The notes below the pieces were generated by a model. It made no database searches. It saw only the letters and a program-made list of their open reading frames with translations, and was not told the DNA's origin. Positions 16,729 to 28,908 of a stretch of 64,000 bases of DNA are shown piece by piece. The stretch is from Planococcus sp. MER TA 32b (GTDB lineage: Bacteria > Bacillota > Bacilli > Bacillales_A > Planococcaceae). The stretch lies in the NCBI GenBank assembly GCA_023715185.1, contig JAMCAN010000001.1:682001-746000 (forward strand), in the 5' to 3' direction. Both the position numbers and the translations under genes were made by a program. The stretch's first letter is position 1. Every line of letters starts with the position of its first letter.

Positions 16729-17922
16729 ATGGCAAAAACAGTTATCATTGATGGCGCAAGAACAGCATTCGGGAAATTTGGAGGCGGGCTGAGCTCGCTT
16801 ACAGCAAGTGACCTTGGTGCTGCAGCAATCAAAGAAGCGATGAACCGTGCGAACATCCAGCCGGAAGATGTCCAGGAAGTGATCATGGGCAACGTGCTGC
16901 AGGCTGGCCAGGGCCAGATTCCTTCAAGACAGGCGGCTTATAAAGCAGGCATTCCATATAACGTTAAATCGGAAACAATCAATAAAGTCTGTGCATCGGG
17001 TCTCCGTTCAGTAACGATGGCCGATCAGATTATCCGCCTTGGTGACGAGGAAGTGATTGTAGCGGGCGGAATGGAATCCATGTCGAACGCGCCTTACTAC
17101 TTGCCGAAAGCGCGTTGGGGCTTGCGCATGGGCGATGCGCAAATGATCGACGGAATGGTTCATGACGGATTGTCGTGTTCATTCCATCCGGATAAAGTCC
17201 ACATGGGCACATACGGAAACTCGACTGCTGAAGAGCACGGCTTAACCCGTGAAAAACAGGACGAATGGTCTGTCCGTTCACATGAGCGCGCCATCAAAGC
17301 GAAAGACTTTTTCGCTGAAGAAATCACGCCGATCGAAGTGAAACAGCGTAAAGGCGATCCGATTAAAGTTGAGTTGGATGAAGCGCCGCGTGAAGGCACG
17401 ACTGCCGATGCGCTGGCAAAACTGAAACCGGCATTCGGCAAAGACGGCACAATCACTGCCGGAAACGCGCCTGGCATCAATGATGGTGCGGCTGCACTTA
17501 TCCTGATGAGTGAAGAACGAGCGCAGAAAGACGGCAAAAAGCCATTAGCTTATGTGCTTTCCCACACGGAAGTAGCGGTAGAACCGCACCGTTTCCCTGA
17601 AACACCGGGTCTTGTCATCAACGAGCTTTTGAAGAAAACTGGCAAATCGTTGGATGACATCGATTTATTCGAGATCAATGAAGCATTCGCGGCTGTAGCT
17701 TTGGCGAGTTCGAAAATCGCTGGATTGGACGCAGAAAAAGTAAACGTCAACGGGGGCTCTGTAGCGCTTGGACATCCGATTGGCGCAAGCGGGACACGCA
17801 TCATCCTGACACTTGCATATGAGCTGAAACGCCGTGGCGGCGGAATCGGTATCGCGGCAATCTGTTCAGGCGGCGGCCAAGGTGATGCAATCATGATCGA
17901 AGTACCTAAGGAGGCAAAATAA
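16729..17922 (+). CDS. mmgA: Acetyl-CoA C-acetyltransferase (thiolase)
   Basis: Cytoplasmic thiolase of 397 residues, catalysing the thiolytic cleavage of acetoacetyl-CoA (or, reversed, its synthesis), the last step of beta-oxidation. The acyl-accepting Cys88 is in [11 protein letters not shown]. The second site is [15 protein letters not shown], and the C-terminal CSGGGQGDA carries the base cysteine. The start follows GGGAGGAG. It overlaps no neighbour but is two bases from mmgB. The cre site upstream points to CcpA control. The symbol follows the B. subtilis mmgABC arrangement; atoB/thlA naming would be equally valid. Confidence 0.9.
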   Translation: MAKTVIIDGARTAFGKFGGGLSSLTASDLGAAAIKEAMNRANIQPEDVQEVIMGNVLQAGQGQIPSRQAAYKAGIPYNVKSETINKVCASGLRSVTMADQIIRLGDEEVIVAGGMESMSNAPYYLPKARWGLRMGDAQMIDGMVHDGLSCSFHPDKVHMGTYGNSTAEEHGLTREKQDEWSVRSHERAIKAKDFFAEEITPIEVKQRKGDPIKVELDEAPREGTTADALAKLKPAFGKDGTITAGNAPGINDGAAALILMSEERAQKDGKKPLAYVLSHTEVAVEPHRFPETPGLVINELLKKTGKSLDDIDLFEINEAFAAVALASSKIAGLDAEKVNVNGGSVALGHPIGASGTRIILTLAYELKRRGGGIGIAAICSGGGQGDAIMIEVPKEAK

Positions 17923-17924
17923 GA

Positions 17925-18776
17925 ATGGCAATTCAAAACGTAATGGTAATCGGCGCCGGCCAAATGGGCTCCGGCATCGCACAAGTCTGCGCACAGGCAG
18001 GATTTAATGTGAAACTGAACGATATGAAGCAGGAAGCATATGATCGCGGAATCGCGAACATCACGAAAAACCTTTCCCGCAATGTGGAGAAGGGCCGTAT
18101 GACAGAAGATGAAAAGTCAGAAACTCTTGGCCGCATCACTTCTTCACTCGATTTGAATGACGCATACGACGTCGATATCGTCATCGAAGCAGCTGTTGAA
18201 AATATGGAAATCAAACACAGCATCTTCAAGACGCTTGATGAAGTGGCGCCGAAGCACGCGATCCTGGCGACAAACACTTCTTCACTTCCGATTACTGAAA
18301 TTGCTGCCGTGACGAACCGTCCGGAGCAGGTGATCGGTATGCATTTCATGAACCCAGTGCCTGTCATGAAGCTGGTTGAAATCATCCGTGGCCTCGCAAC
18401 AACTGACGAAGTTTATAAAACAATCGAAGAAATGACATTGAAACTATCGAAAACACCGGTGGAATGCAATGATTTCCCAGGCTTCGTATCCAATCGAATT
18501 TTGATGCCGATGATCAATGAAGCGGTTTTCACGCTTCAGGAAGGCGTCGCGACGAAAGAAGCGATCGACAGCATCATGAAAATGGGCATGAACCATCCGA
18601 TGGGTCCGCTGGAGCTGGCTGATTTCATCGGACTCGATACTTGCCTCTACATTATGGAAGTTCTGCATGACGGTTTTGGCGACAGCAAGTACCGCCCAAG
18701 TCCATTATTGCGCCAGTACGTGAAAGCCGGTTGGCTTGGCAAGAAAACAGGACGCGGATTCTACGAATACAACTAA
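17925..18776 (+). CDS. mmgB: 3-hydroxybutyryl-CoA dehydrogenase
   Basis: NAD(P)-dependent cytoplasmic dehydrogenase of 283 residues, oxidising 3-hydroxyacyl-CoA to the 3-oxo form used by the thiolase encoded just upstream. The N-terminal nucleotide-binding fold is [13 protein letters not shown]. The catalytic His is in [16 protein letters not shown] (about residue 141), with [14 protein letters not shown] and the C-terminal helical domain ending in GRGFYEYN. The ATG at 17925 has AAGGAGG inside the end of mmgA, two bases between genes, so it is clearly co-transcribed. Confidence 0.92.
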   Translation: MAIQNVMVIGAGQMGSGIAQVCAQAGFNVKLNDMKQEAYDRGIANITKNLSRNVEKGRMTEDEKSETLGRITSSLDLNDAYDVDIVIEAAVENMEIKHSIFKTLDEVAPKHAILATNTSSLPITEIAAVTNRPEQVIGMHFMNPVPVMKLVEIIRGLATTDEVYKTIEEMTLKLSKTPVECNDFPGFVSNRILMPMINEAVFTLQEGVATKEAIDSIMKMGMNHPMGPLELADFIGLDTCLYIMEVLHDGFGDSKYRPSPLLRQYVKAGWLGKKTGRGFYEYN

Positions 18777-18793
18777 TCAAGGAGGAACCCGCA

Positions 18794-19930
18794 ATGGATT
18801 TACATTTTACAGATGAACAAATAATGATGCGCAATATGGTGCGCGATTTTGCGAGAGAAGAAATTACACCTTTCATCGAAAAGATGGAAGAAGGGGAATT
18901 TCCTCGTGAAATCCTGAACAAGATGGCTGGACTTGGCTTGATGGGCATTACAGCTCCCGAAAAATACGGCGGCTCGGAAATGGACTTCACTTCCTATATC
19001 ACAGCCATCCATGAATTATCGAAAGCAAGCGGCGTCATCGGCGTCATTCTTTCCGTCCACACGTCAGTCGGCACGAATCCGATTCTGCATTTCGGGACGG
19101 AAGAGCAGATCGCCAAATATGTGCCGAAACTTGCCAGCGGCGAGTATCTCGGCGCATTCTGCCTGACGGAGCCGGCTGCCGGTTCTGACGCAGGCAGTTT
19201 GAAGACGAGAGCTGTCCGTGACGGCGACGAGTATGTGCTGAACGGTTCAAAAGTGTTCATCACAAATGGCGGCGAAGCGGATACCTATATCGTCTTCGCT
19301 TCCACGAAACCTGAAGCCGGCTCACGCGGCATCTCCGCTTTTATTGTCGAGAAAGATTTTCCGGGCCTCGTTATCGGCAAGGATGAAAAGAAAATGGGGC
19401 TTCACGGTTCCCGCACAGTGCAATTGACGTTCGACAATATGCGGGTGCCGGCTGAAAACTTGCTGGGCCAGGAAAATAAAGGCTTCAGCATTGCCATGGC
19501 CAACTTGAACGTCGGTCGCATCGGTATTGCGGCACAAGCGCTTGGCATCGCGGAAGCGGCATATGAGTACGCGGTTTCCTACGCCAAAGAGCGTGAGCAA
19601 TTCGGCAAGCCGATTGCCCAGCAGCAAGGCGTCGCGTTCAAGCTCGCGGATATGGCGACACAAGTCGAAGCGGCGAAACTTCTTGTGTATAACGCTGCCA
19701 GCCTTTATTCCGAAGGCAAGGACTGCAATAAAGAAGCGTCGATGGCGAAACTGTACGCATCGAAAGCTGCCATGGACATCGCGATTGAAGCGATCCAGGT
19801 CTACGGCGGCTATGGCTATACAGAAGATTATCCGGTGGAGCGTTTGTTCCGCGACGCGAAAGTGACGGAAATCTACGAAGGCACGAGTGAAATCCAACGA
19901 ATCGTAATCAGCAAGCAACTATTAAAATAG
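18794..19930 (+). CDS. mmgC: Acyl-CoA dehydrogenase (MmgC-like)
   Basis: FAD enzyme of 378 residues that introduces the 2,3-double bond into acyl-CoA, passing electrons to ETF. Signatures are [13 protein letters not shown] (about residue 124) and [33 protein letters not shown] in the C-terminal helical domain, which includes the usual catalytic Glu. The start at 18794 is chosen because AAGGAGGAAC lies upstream; a longer frame would overlap mmgB. It is a paralogue of the next gene, about half identical by eye. The chain-length preference cannot be read from sequence. Confidence 0.88.
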   Translation: MDLHFTDEQIMMRNMVRDFAREEITPFIEKMEEGEFPREILNKMAGLGLMGITAPEKYGGSEMDFTSYITAIHELSKASGVIGVILSVHTSVGTNPILHFGTEEQIAKYVPKLASGEYLGAFCLTEPAAGSDAGSLKTRAVRDGDEYVLNGSKVFITNGGEADTYIVFASTKPEAGSRGISAFIVEKDFPGLVIGKDEKKMGLHGSRTVQLTFDNMRVPAENLLGQENKGFSIAMANLNVGRIGIAAQALGIAEAAYEYAVSYAKEREQFGKPIAQQQGVAFKLADMATQVEAAKLLVYNAASLYSEGKDCNKEASMAKLYASKAAMDIAIEAIQVYGGYGYTEDYPVERLFRDAKVTEIYEGTSEIQRIVISKQLLK

Positions 19931-19946
19931 CAGGGGGAAAATGAAA

Positions 19947-21086
19947 ATGAATTTTAAATTAAGCGAAGAACATGAAATGATCCGTAAAATGGTGCGCGAT
20001 TTTGCAAACAAAGAAGTGGCGCCGACAGCAGAAGAGCGTGATGAAGAAGAACGTTTTGACCGTGAAATTTTCGACAAGATGGCTGAACTCGGCCTTACTG
20101 GTATTCCATGGCCGGAAGAATACGGCGGAATCGGATCCGACTATTTGGCGTACTGCATCGCGGTTGAAGAATTGTCACGCGTCTGCGCGTCAACGGGTGT
20201 AACACTATCCGCGCATACTTCACTTGCGGGATGGCCGGTATACACATTCGGGACAGAAGAGCAGAAACAGAAATATCTCCGTCCGATGGCGGAAGGCTCG
20301 AAAATCGGCGCTTACGGTTTGACTGAACCGGCTTCAGGTTCTGATGCTGGCGGCATGAAAACATCCGCTAAAGAAGACGGCGACCACTATATCCTTAACG
20401 GTTCAAAAATCTTCATCACAAACGGCGGCATCGCGGATATCTACATCGTATTCGCTGTGACTGACCCGACTTCAAAACACAAAGGGACGACTGCGTTCAT
20501 CGTAGAAAAAGATTTCGAAGGATTCTCTGTCGGCAAGAAAGAGAAGAAACTCGGAATCCGTTCAAGCCCTACAACTGAAATCATTTTCGATAACTGCCGT
20601 GTACCGAAAGAAAACATGCTCGGCGAACTTGGACAAGGCTTTAAAATCGCTATGCAGACGCTTGACGGCGGCCGCAACGGCATCGCTGCACAGGCAGTCG
20701 GAATCGCGCAAGGCGCAATGGATGCTGCAATCGATTACGCGAAAGAGCGCGAGCAATTCGGCAAGCCGATCGCTGCAAACCAAGGGATTTCATTCAAATT
20801 GGCGGATATGGCTACTTCGATCGAAGCTTCACGCTTATTGACTTACCAGGCTGCCTGGCTCGAGTCGAATAAATACTCGTACAGCAAAGAATCAGCTATG
20901 GCTAAATTGATGGCCGGCGATACAGCGATGAAAGTTACTGTTGAAGCTGTGCAGGTATTCGGCGGCTACGGCTATACGAAAGATTACCCGGTAGAACGCT
21001 TCATGCGCGACGCTAAAATCACTCAAATCTATGAAGGCACACAGGAAATCCAGCGTTTGGTCATTTCCCGTATGGTCACAAAATAA
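19947..21086 (+). CDS. acdA: Short-chain acyl-CoA dehydrogenase AcdA
   Basis: Acyl-CoA dehydrogenase of 379 residues. Its N-terminus [27 protein letters not shown] and the [15 protein letters not shown] and [17 protein letters not shown] stretches closely follow B. subtilis AcdA, the fadF partner. The C-terminus [15 protein letters not shown] holds the catalytic Glu region. Two ATGs are possible (19941, 19947). The second is preferred because CAGGGGG is then nine bases away. It ends 14 bases before the TetR gene in the same direction. Confidence 0.9.
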   Translation: MNFKLSEEHEMIRKMVRDFANKEVAPTAEERDEEERFDREIFDKMAELGLTGIPWPEEYGGIGSDYLAYCIAVEELSRVCASTGVTLSAHTSLAGWPVYTFGTEEQKQKYLRPMAEGSKIGAYGLTEPASGSDAGGMKTSAKEDGDHYILNGSKIFITNGGIADIYIVFAVTDPTSKHKGTTAFIVEKDFEGFSVGKKEKKLGIRSSPTTEIIFDNCRVPKENMLGELGQGFKIAMQTLDGGRNGIAAQAVGIAQGAMDAAIDYAKEREQFGKPIAANQGISFKLADMATSIEASRLLTYQAAWLESNKYSYSKESAMAKLMAGDTAMKVTVEAVQVFGGYGYTKDYPVERFMRDAKITQIYEGTQEIQRLVISRMVTK

Positions 21087-21100
21087 TCGGAGGCAGGCCT

Positions 21101-21742
21101 ATGAATGAAAAGCGTGCAATACAGTCTTCCGTAAAAGATGAAAGCCTGATCGAAAAGCGCCGAGCGCAAATGATCCGCGGCGCTGTCACGCTTTTTAAAG
21201 AAAAGGGCTTTCACCGCACGACAACCAGAGAAATCGCCAAGGCAGCGGGATTCAGCATCGGCACCTTATATGAATACATCCGGACCAAAGAAGATGTGCT
21301 CTATCTGGTCTGTGACTCGATCTACGACGAAGTGCATTCGCGCCTTGCGACGATCGATATGGAAAACGGCTCATGGGAAGTGCTGATCACGGCACTCGAA
21401 CATTATTACGGGTTGATCGACGATATGCAGGATGAATTCGTCGTCATGTACCAGGAGTCGAAATCATTGCCGAAAGACGCTTTGCAATATGTACTGACAA
21501 AGGAAACGGAAATGGTTTCCCTTTTCGAGCGCCTGTTGACCGAATGCGCCGAACGCGGACAGGTGGATCTGACGCCGAAGGAAATCGTTTTGGCGTCCCA
21601 TCATTTATTCGTTCAGGGCCAGATGTGGGCATTCCGCCGCTGGGCCCTGCGCGATTTCACAATTCAGGAATTCATCGAAATGCAAACGAAGTTCCTTCTG
21701 CAGGGGATGGCAGGAGAAAAAATCTCGATAACAGGGGGCTAA
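21101..21742 (+). CDS. TetR/AcrR family transcriptional regulator
   Basis: DNA-binding repressor type, 213 residues. The helix-turn-helix is at about residues 24-70 (MIRGAVTLFKEKGFHRTTTREIAKAAGFSIGTLYEYIRTKEDVL). The C-terminal ligand domain is all-helical with no recognisable ligand motif. It is embedded between acdA and icmF, six bases before the latter. The likely target is this acyl-CoA operon, with an acyl-CoA as inducer, by analogy to FadR-type regulators. It is not the B. subtilis FadR orthologue by sequence. The ATG at 21101 follows CGGAGGC. Confidence 0.85.
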   Translation: MNEKRAIQSSVKDESLIEKRRAQMIRGAVTLFKEKGFHRTTTREIAKAAGFSIGTLYEYIRTKEDVLYLVCDSIYDEVHSRLATIDMENGSWEVLITALEHYYGLIDDMQDEFVVMYQESKSLPKDALQYVLTKETEMVSLFERLLTECAERGQVDLTPKEIVLASHHLFVQGQMWAFRRWALRDFTIQEFIEMQTKFLLQGMAGEKISITGG

Positions 21743-21748
21743 ATATAC

Positions 21749-24700
21749 ATGGCTACAATCCAGGAAACAAAAACGTACCAGCCGAAAAACCATATCCGTT
21801 TTGTTACGGCTTCAGCGTTGTTCGACGGACATGATGCATCGATCAATATCATGCGCCGTATCTTACAATCGACTGGTGTTGAAGTGATCCACCTCGGACA
21901 TAACCGTTCGGTTGAAGAAGTGGTGAATGCTGCAATCCAGGAAGATGTACAGGGGATCGCGATTTCGTCCTACCAGGGCGGACACGTCGAATACTTCAAG
22001 TATATGTATGATTTATTGCAGGAAAAAGGCGCTCCGCATATCCGCATTTACGGCGGAGGAGGCGGGGTTATCCTTCCGCGTGAAATCATGGAGCTTCACG
22101 AATACGGCATTGCCCGCATTTTCTCTCCGGAAGACGGCCGTAAAAAAGGTTTGCAGGGAATGATCACGGAAATCGTTGAAGAATGTGATTTCTCGACAGT
22201 CAAAGATGAACTTTCTGTTGAAAATTTATCTCCGGAAAATCCGGTAACTGTCGCGAACTTGATTACTGCCGCTGAAGAAGCGCATACACGCGGCGGCGAC
22301 ACATCCGAATTGATGAGTTTTGTGAAAAGCCATTCTAAAAATACACCTGTCCTGGGCATCACCGGAACAGGCGGAGCGGGGAAAAGCTCTTTGACGGATG
22401 AATTGATCCGCCGTTTCCTGACTGAATTGCCAGGTAAGAACATTGCGATCCTTTCTATCGACCCGACCAAACAAAAAACAGGCGGCGCATTGCTCGGTGA
22501 CCGGATCCGCATGAACGCAATCTTCAACAAACGCGTTTTCATGAGAAGCCTGGCAACCCGCGGCTCGCGTACAGAACTGTCCGCAGCACTTGGAGATGTG
22601 CTTGACGTCATCAAAGCGGCAGGTTTTGACCTGATTGTCGTGGAAACAAGCGGAATCGGACAAGGGGATGCCGAAATCGCCAACTTCTCGGACGTTTCGA
22701 TGTACGTCATGACAAGTGAGTTCGGAGCACCTTCTCAGTTGGAAAAAATTGACATGATCGATTACGCGGATTTGATTGTCATCAATAAATTCGAGCGTAA
22801 AGGTTCGGAAGATGCGTTGCGCCAGGTTCAAAAGCAGTTCCAGCGCAGTCATATGCGTTTTGATGATGACTTGGAGAAAATGCCGGTTTATGGCACAATT
22901 GCCAGCCAGTTCAATGATAAAGGAACAAACTCCCTGTTCGCGGCTTTGGTTGCGACCGTCAATGAAAAATGCGGCACCGACTGGGTGACGGATTACGAAC
23001 AATTCGCAAAAACGCAAAAAGAGAACCTGATCATCCCGAATGACCGCCGTTATTATTTGCGTGAGTTGACGGATACTGTCCGCGGCTACCACGCGAAATC
23101 AAAAGAGCAGGCAGGATTTGCCCGCCGCCTCTTCCAGTTGGAAGGCGCAATCGACGAAGTGAAGAAAAAATCGCCGGACGACGCATTGGTAAATTCACTC
23201 CAATCCCTTGCAGAAGGTGTCCGTGATCAATTGACGAATGAATCAAAACGCATTCTGGAAAACTGGGCAGCAGTGAAAGAAGCCTATACTGGCGACGAAT
23301 TCGTGACCACTGTCCGCGACAAGGAAATCCGTACGATTTTACGCACGGAAAGCTTGTCAGGATTGAAAATTCCAAGAGTCGTATTGCCGAAATTCGTTGA
23401 TTATGGAGAAATCCTCAGTTGGGTTTACGCTGAAAACGTACCGGGTTCATTCCCTTATACAGCTGGTGTCTTCCCGTTCAAACGCGCGGGAGAAGATCCA
23501 AAACGCCAATTCGCGGGTGAAGGGACGCCGGAACGCACAAACCGCCGCTTCCATTACCTGTCGAAAGACGACGACGCAAAACGCCTGTCGACGGCATTCG
23601 ATTCCGTAACACTTTACGGAGAAGATCCGGATCACCGCCCTGATATTTACGGTAAAGTCGGCGAGTCAGGTGTATCCATCTGTACGCTGGACGACATGAA
23701 AAAATTATATGACGGCTTTGATCTCTGTGCGCCGTCCACTTCCGTTTCCATGACGATCAACGGGCCGGCACCGATCATCCTTGCGATGTTCATGAATACG
23801 GCAATCGATCAGCAAGTCAAGAAACGTGAAGAAGAACTTGGCCGCACATTGACGCTCGAAGAATTCACCGAAGTCCGTGAAGGGACGCTGCAAGTGGTCC
23901 GCGGGACGGTTCAGGCGGATATCCTGAAAGAAGACCAAGGACAGAACACATGCATCTTCTCGACTGAATTCGCATTGCGTATGATGGGCGATATCCAGCA
24001 ATACTTCATCGACCATAAAGTGCGCAATTACTATTCCGTATCGATTTCGGGCTATCACATCGCGGAAGCGGGCGCAAACCCGATTTCACAATTGGCCTTC
24101 ACGCTGTCGAACGGCTTCACTTATGTGGAATACTATTTGAGCCGCGGCATGAACATCGATGACTTCGCGCCGAACTTGTCGTTCTTCTTCTCGAATGGCC
24201 TGGATCCGGAATACACGGTGATCGGACGCGTGGCTAGACGCATCTGGGCTATCGTGATGCGCGATAAATACGGCGCCAACGAACGCAGCCAGAAACTGAA
24301 ATATCATGTTCAGACTTCAGGCCGCAGCCTGCACGCGCAGGAAATCGACTTCAACGATATCCGCACGACATTGCAGGCATTGATGGCATTGCAGGATAAC
24401 ACAAACTCGCTTCACACTAACGCTTACGATGAAGCCATCACGACTCCGACTGAGGAATCTGTCCGCCGCGCAATGGCGATCCAGATGATCATCACGAAAG
24501 AGCATGGCTTGTCGAAAAACGAAAATCCGCTGCAAGGGGCATTCATCGTCGAAGAACTGACGCAGCTGGTGGAAGAAGCGGTATTGCAGGAATTCGACCG
24601 CATCAACGACCGCGGCGGGGTGCTTGGCGCTATGGAAACACAATACCAGCGCGGCAAGATCCAGGAAGAATCGATGCATTACGAAATGAAGAAACACACA

Positions 24701-25000
24701 GGCGAATTGCCGATTATCGGAGTCAATACCTACCTGAACCCGAATCCGCAATCGGACGACGACATCAACGCGATGGAAATCGCCCGCGCCACAAAGGAAG
24801 AGAAAGAGACGCAAATCACCAATTTGCGTGCCTTCCAGGAACGCAACGATTCGGACGAAGCACTTCAGCGTTTGAAACACGTCGCGAAAAACGGCGGCAA
24901 CATCTTTGAAGAATTGATGGAAACCGTAAAAGTGGCAAGTCTTGGCCAAATTACGACCGCATTATACGAAGTCGGCGGCCAATATCGCCGAAATATGTAA
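21749..25000 (+). CDS. icmF: Fused isobutyryl-CoA mutase IcmF (adenosylcobalamin-dependent)
   Basis: Three-part cytoplasmic enzyme of 1083 residues interconverting isobutyryl-CoA and butyryl-CoA (and, in some homologues, isovaleryl/pivalyl-CoA). Residues 15-150 are the B12-binding domain with [12 protein letters not shown] as base-off His motif. About 185-420 is the MeaI-type G-protein chaperone: Walker [32 protein letters not shown], and NKFE in the place of NKxD. From about 540 comes the mutase substrate barrel ([12 protein letters not shown]). It follows the TetR gene after 6 bases. It is the B12-dependent consumer served by the btu operon 8 kb upstream. Confidence 0.93.
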   Translation: MATIQETKTYQPKNHIRFVTASALFDGHDASINIMRRILQSTGVEVIHLGHNRSVEEVVNAAIQEDVQGIAISSYQGGHVEYFKYMYDLLQEKGAPHIRIYGGGGGVILPREIMELHEYGIARIFSPEDGRKKGLQGMITEIVEECDFSTVKDELSVENLSPENPVTVANLITAAEEAHTRGGDTSELMSFVKSHSKNTPVLGITGTGGAGKSSLTDELIRRFLTELPGKNIAILSIDPTKQKTGGALLGDRIRMNAIFNKRVFMRSLATRGSRTELSAALGDVLDVIKAAGFDLIVVETSGIGQGDAEIANFSDVSMYVMTSEFGAPSQLEKIDMIDYADLIVINKFERKGSEDALRQVQKQFQRSHMRFDDDLEKMPVYGTIASQFNDKGTNSLFAALVATVNEKCGTDWVTDYEQFAKTQKENLIIPNDRRYYLRELTDTVRGYHAKSKEQAGFARRLFQLEGAIDEVKKKSPDDALVNSLQSLAEGVRDQLTNESKRILENWAAVKEAYTGDEFVTTVRDKEIRTILRTESLSGLKIPRVVLPKFVDYGEILSWVYAENVPGSFPYTAGVFPFKRAGEDPKRQFAGEGTPERTNRRFHYLSKDDDAKRLSTAFDSVTLYGEDPDHRPDIYGKVGESGVSICTLDDMKKLYDGFDLCAPSTSVSMTINGPAPIILAMFMNTAIDQQVKKREEELGRTLTLEEFTEVREGTLQVVRGTVQADILKEDQGQNTCIFSTEFALRMMGDIQQYFIDHKVRNYYSVSISGYHIAEAGANPISQLAFTLSNGFTYVEYYLSRGMNIDDFAPNLSFFFSNGLDPEYTVIGRVARRIWAIVMRDKYGANERSQKLKYHVQTSGRSLHAQEIDFNDIRTTLQALMALQDNTNSLHTNAYDEAITTPTEESVRRAMAIQMIITKEHGLSKNENPLQGAFIVEELTQLVEEAVLQEFDRINDRGGVLGAMETQYQRGKIQEESMHYEMKKHTGELPIIGVNTYLNPNPQSDDDINAMEIARATKEEKETQITNLRAFQERNDSDEALQRLKHVAKNGGNIFEELMETVKVASLGQITTALYEVGGQYRRNM

Positions 25001-25011
25001 AATTTTATGTG

Positions 25012-25046
25012 AAAACCCGTTTGCAGCCACTGCAGGCGGGTTTTTC
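25012..25046 (+). terminator. Intrinsic terminator of icmF
   Basis: AAAACCCG-TT-TGCAG-CCA-CTGCA-GG-CGGGTTTTT. Confidence 0.88.
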
Positions 25047-25070
25047 ATGCTTGGATTCGATGCGTTTCGG

Positions 25071-25130
25071 AAGTTGCGCGCGATTAAAAAGAAATACGCG
25101 CGATTAAAAAATTTTGCGCGCGATTAACGT
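25071..25130 (+). repeat. Tandem array of 20-bp units
   Basis: CGATTAAAAA recurs at 25081 and 25101, with CGATTAACGT at 25121, each preceded by a GCG-rich step (TTGCGCG, TACGCG, TTGCGCG). The period is exactly 20 bp, as in the array at 16581. Confidence 0.7.
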
Positions 25131-25287
25131 CCGCTTGCGTGCGTTCAGCAAAAATCTGCATGGAGCTGGATATGCAGGAAACAGTAACATCTGTTCTCCG
25201 GATTGATCCGTTAAAGCTATTCGATATATTCGGGAAACTCAGTTATAATGGAAGAAAGTGCACCTGGGCTATAAAGGATGATTGACT

Positions 25288-25449
25288 ATGCCAAAGTACG
25301 TAAATTACCTGATAATCGTTGTCTGCATCATATTGATTGTTTTCCTGTACAATAGAGCATTGGGCTCCATTCCGTTAATCATCCTGTCGCTGTACCTGTT
25401 TTATTACGGGTGGAAGGAATTGGGGAAAAGAAAAAACAAGTCACGGTAG
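25288..25449 (+). CDS. Small two-helix membrane protein, function unknown
   Basis: A 53-residue open frame starting MPKYVNYLIIVVCI and ending GKRKNKSR. It has two hydrophobic segments (about 7-20 and 27-41), a short loop YNRALGS, and a basic tail, the pattern of a small membrane protein with both ends inside. AAAGGA precedes the ATG by nine bases, and a TATAAT at 25244-25249 gives a promoter. It lies 53 bases before rpoE in the same direction. I do not recognise a family. The coding signal is supported by the hydrophobic pattern and the ribosome-binding site, not by homology. Confidence 0.6.
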   Translation: MPKYVNYLIIVVCIILIVFLYNRALGSIPLIILSLYLFYYGWKELGKRKNKSR

Positions 25450-25502
25450 CGGACTGAAGAGACTTTGTATATAATGAATTAAGTTAAGAGAGAAGAAGGG
25501 AC

Positions 25503-26081
25503 GTGCGACAATTGAAATTACGTGAATTATCCAAAGAAGAACTAATCGAAGAGTCGTTTGTAGACTTAACATACGCATTATTGGCTGAAACCCATGAAAC
25601 AAAAACATATCCTGAAATCGTCGAGGAAATTGAGAATTTGCTTGGCCTTTCAAAAGAAGATATGAAAGCGCGTCTTGTTCAATTCTACACGGACATGAAT
25701 ATTGACGGGCGTTTCCTGATCCTGGGTGAAAACCGCTGGGGCCTTCGCGAATGGTATCCGGTGGAACAGATCGAAGAAGAATCCGCTCCGACTGTCAAAG
25801 CACGCAAGAAGAAAGCGAAAGTTGCGGACGACGAAGAATTCGAAGACATGGACCTTGAATTGGAAGATGAACTCGACTTCGATGACTTTGACGACGAAGA
25901 TGAAGAAGACGATGAAGACGTGACGCCTAAACTCGGCGACGAAGTGGAAGTGATCGATTTCGACGCGGAAACGGACGAAGACGAGGATGAAGAGGATGTT
26001 GACGTACTGGTCGAAGACATCGATGGCAACATCATTGATGATGAAGACGAAGAAGATGAAGAAGACGAAGAGTTGAAGTAA
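25503..26081 (+). CDS. rpoE: DNA-directed RNA polymerase delta subunit
   Basis: Firmicute-specific RNA polymerase accessory subunit of 192 residues that increases recycling and promoter selectivity. Residues 1 to about 85 form the HARE-HTH globular domain (LSKEELIEESFVDLTYALLAE, GRFLILGENRWGLREWYP). From about 95 on, the chain is almost only Asp and Glu with a few hydrophobics, the disordered acidic tail typical of delta. The GTG at 25503 is very close to AAGGG. TTG at 25512 is an alternative start with better spacing. It is normally directly behind acdA; here icmF and a small membrane protein gene intervene. Confidence 0.93.
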   Translation: MRQLKLRELSKEELIEESFVDLTYALLAETHETKTYPEIVEEIENLLGLSKEDMKARLVQFYTDMNIDGRFLILGENRWGLREWYPVEQIEEESAPTVKARKKKAKVADDEEFEDMDLELEDELDFDDFDDEDEEDDEDVTPKLGDEVEVIDFDAETDEDEDEEDVDVLVEDIDGNIIDDEDEEDEEDEELK

Positions 26082-26098
26082 TCGGAACATTTTTTACC

Positions 26099-26134
26099 TT
26101 GACTTTAATCGCAGGACTGGATAAGATTTTACTG
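26099..26134 (+). promoter_or_regulatory. pyrG promoter with CTP-sensing start
   Basis: TTGACT (26099-26104), 17 bases, TAAGAT (26122-26127), and six bases later the start GGGCTCC (from 26134). In B. subtilis pyrG the same initially transcribed sequence GGGCTC lets polymerase add extra Gs when CTP is low. Confidence 0.8.
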
Positions 26135-26218
26135 GGCTCCTTAAAAACAGGAGAAATGATTCGTACAGTTTATGCGCTCCCTCTGCACACAGCAGAAGGG
26201 GCGCTTTTTATTTTTTTC
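26134..26218 (+). promoter_or_regulatory. pyrG leader attenuator (reiterative-transcription type)
   Basis: The terminator stem GCGC-T-CC-C-TCTGC / GCAGA-A-GG-G-GCGC (26174-26205) is followed by TTTTTATTTTTTT. Its 5-prime strand carries CTCCCTCT, which a poly-G extended 5-prime end could bind, opening the terminator. This follows the established B. subtilis pyrG mechanism. Confidence 0.8.
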
Positions 26219-26251
26219 CGGGTAATTATTTAATAAAGAAAATACTTTAAA

Positions 26252-28172
<1,921 letters not shown>

Positions 28173-28189
28173 TTAAATGACTATAACCC

Positions 28190-28231
28190 AAAAGCCTTTC
28201 CGGCAATTACAGACCGGAAAGGCTTTTGCGT
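28190..28231 (+). terminator. Intrinsic terminator of pyrG
   Basis: AAAAGCCTTTCCGG-CAATTACAGA-CCGGAAAGGCTTTT with T-rich sequence behind it. Confidence 0.88.
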
Positions 28232-28462
28232 TTTATGGATCCTTCAGCAAGCATCCTGTCGATCACCACTATGAAAGTTTAACAGGCGCATAAAGCGGCT
28301 ATTGCGTGGCAGACGGGATGGCGGCGTCGGATAGCCGGCCTGCCAGTTCATCCTTTTCATCATTTTTTGATAGAATGAAGACGCGGTCTGCACTTGTTGA
28401 AATGCTGTCCGGTTTCCACTTGCTTGCAGAAATGCTGAAGGCCGGATTTAGGAGGATTCTAA

Positions 28463-28822
28463 ATGAAGACGATTTTGATTGTGGACGATCAGCCGGGGAT
28501 CCGGATGTTATTGCAAGAAGTATTTTCGAAAGAAGGATTCGAGACCTTATCGGCCGGCACAGGGCGTGAGGCGCTGGATATCTTTGAAAAGACGCGGCCG
28601 GAGCTGGTCCTGCTGGATATGAAAATTCCGGGGATGGATGGTATTGAAATCCTGAAACAGATGAAGCGGAAATGTGAAGGTGTTCTAGTAGTCATGATGA
28701 CCGCCTATGGTGAATTGAATCTGATCGAAGAAGCGAAGACGTGGGGAGCGGTCCGCCATTTTACAAAACCGTTCGATGTATTTGAACTGCGCGAGACTGT
28801 AAAGAAATTGTTAGAGGACTGA
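28463..28822 (+). CDS. spo0F: Single-domain response regulator Spo0F
   Basis: Stand-alone CheY-like receiver of 119 residues. The acidic pocket is DD (8,9), the phospho-acceptor Asp52 is in LVLLDMKIPGMDG, Thr80 in MMTAYGE, and Lys102 in FTKPFD. In B. subtilis it receives phosphate from sporulation kinases and passes it to Spo0B. The place between pyrG and fbaA is the same. Key sporulation genes elsewhere in this window are missing, so it may have another role here. AGGAGG lies just before the ATG. Confidence 0.88.
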   Translation: MKTILIVDDQPGIRMLLQEVFSKEGFETLSAGTGREALDIFEKTRPELVLLDMKIPGMDGIEILKQMKRKCEGVLVVMMTAYGELNLIEEAKTWGAVRHFTKPFDVFELRETVKKLLED

Positions 28823-28908
28823 TACACTAGGAAGTGGCGGATAGATACAGATTTTGTTATGATAAGGAAGGTATTTGCTTTATTTAGCCGCTGAGGAGGA
28901 AGTTTGTC

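Noticed and set aside
22226-23092. 288-codon open frame on the minus strand
   Set aside because: Shadow of icmF caused by its codon use; no domain recognised.
21749-25000. Separate mutase and chaperone genes, or a frameshift in a methylmalonyl-CoA mutase
   Set aside because: The frame is continuous over 1083 codons, and the order B12 domain, G-protein, mutase barrel is that of natural IcmF fusions.
28306-28569. 87-codon plus-strand frame overlapping the spo0F start
   Set aside because: It overlaps spo0F out of frame and lacks a ribosome-binding site.
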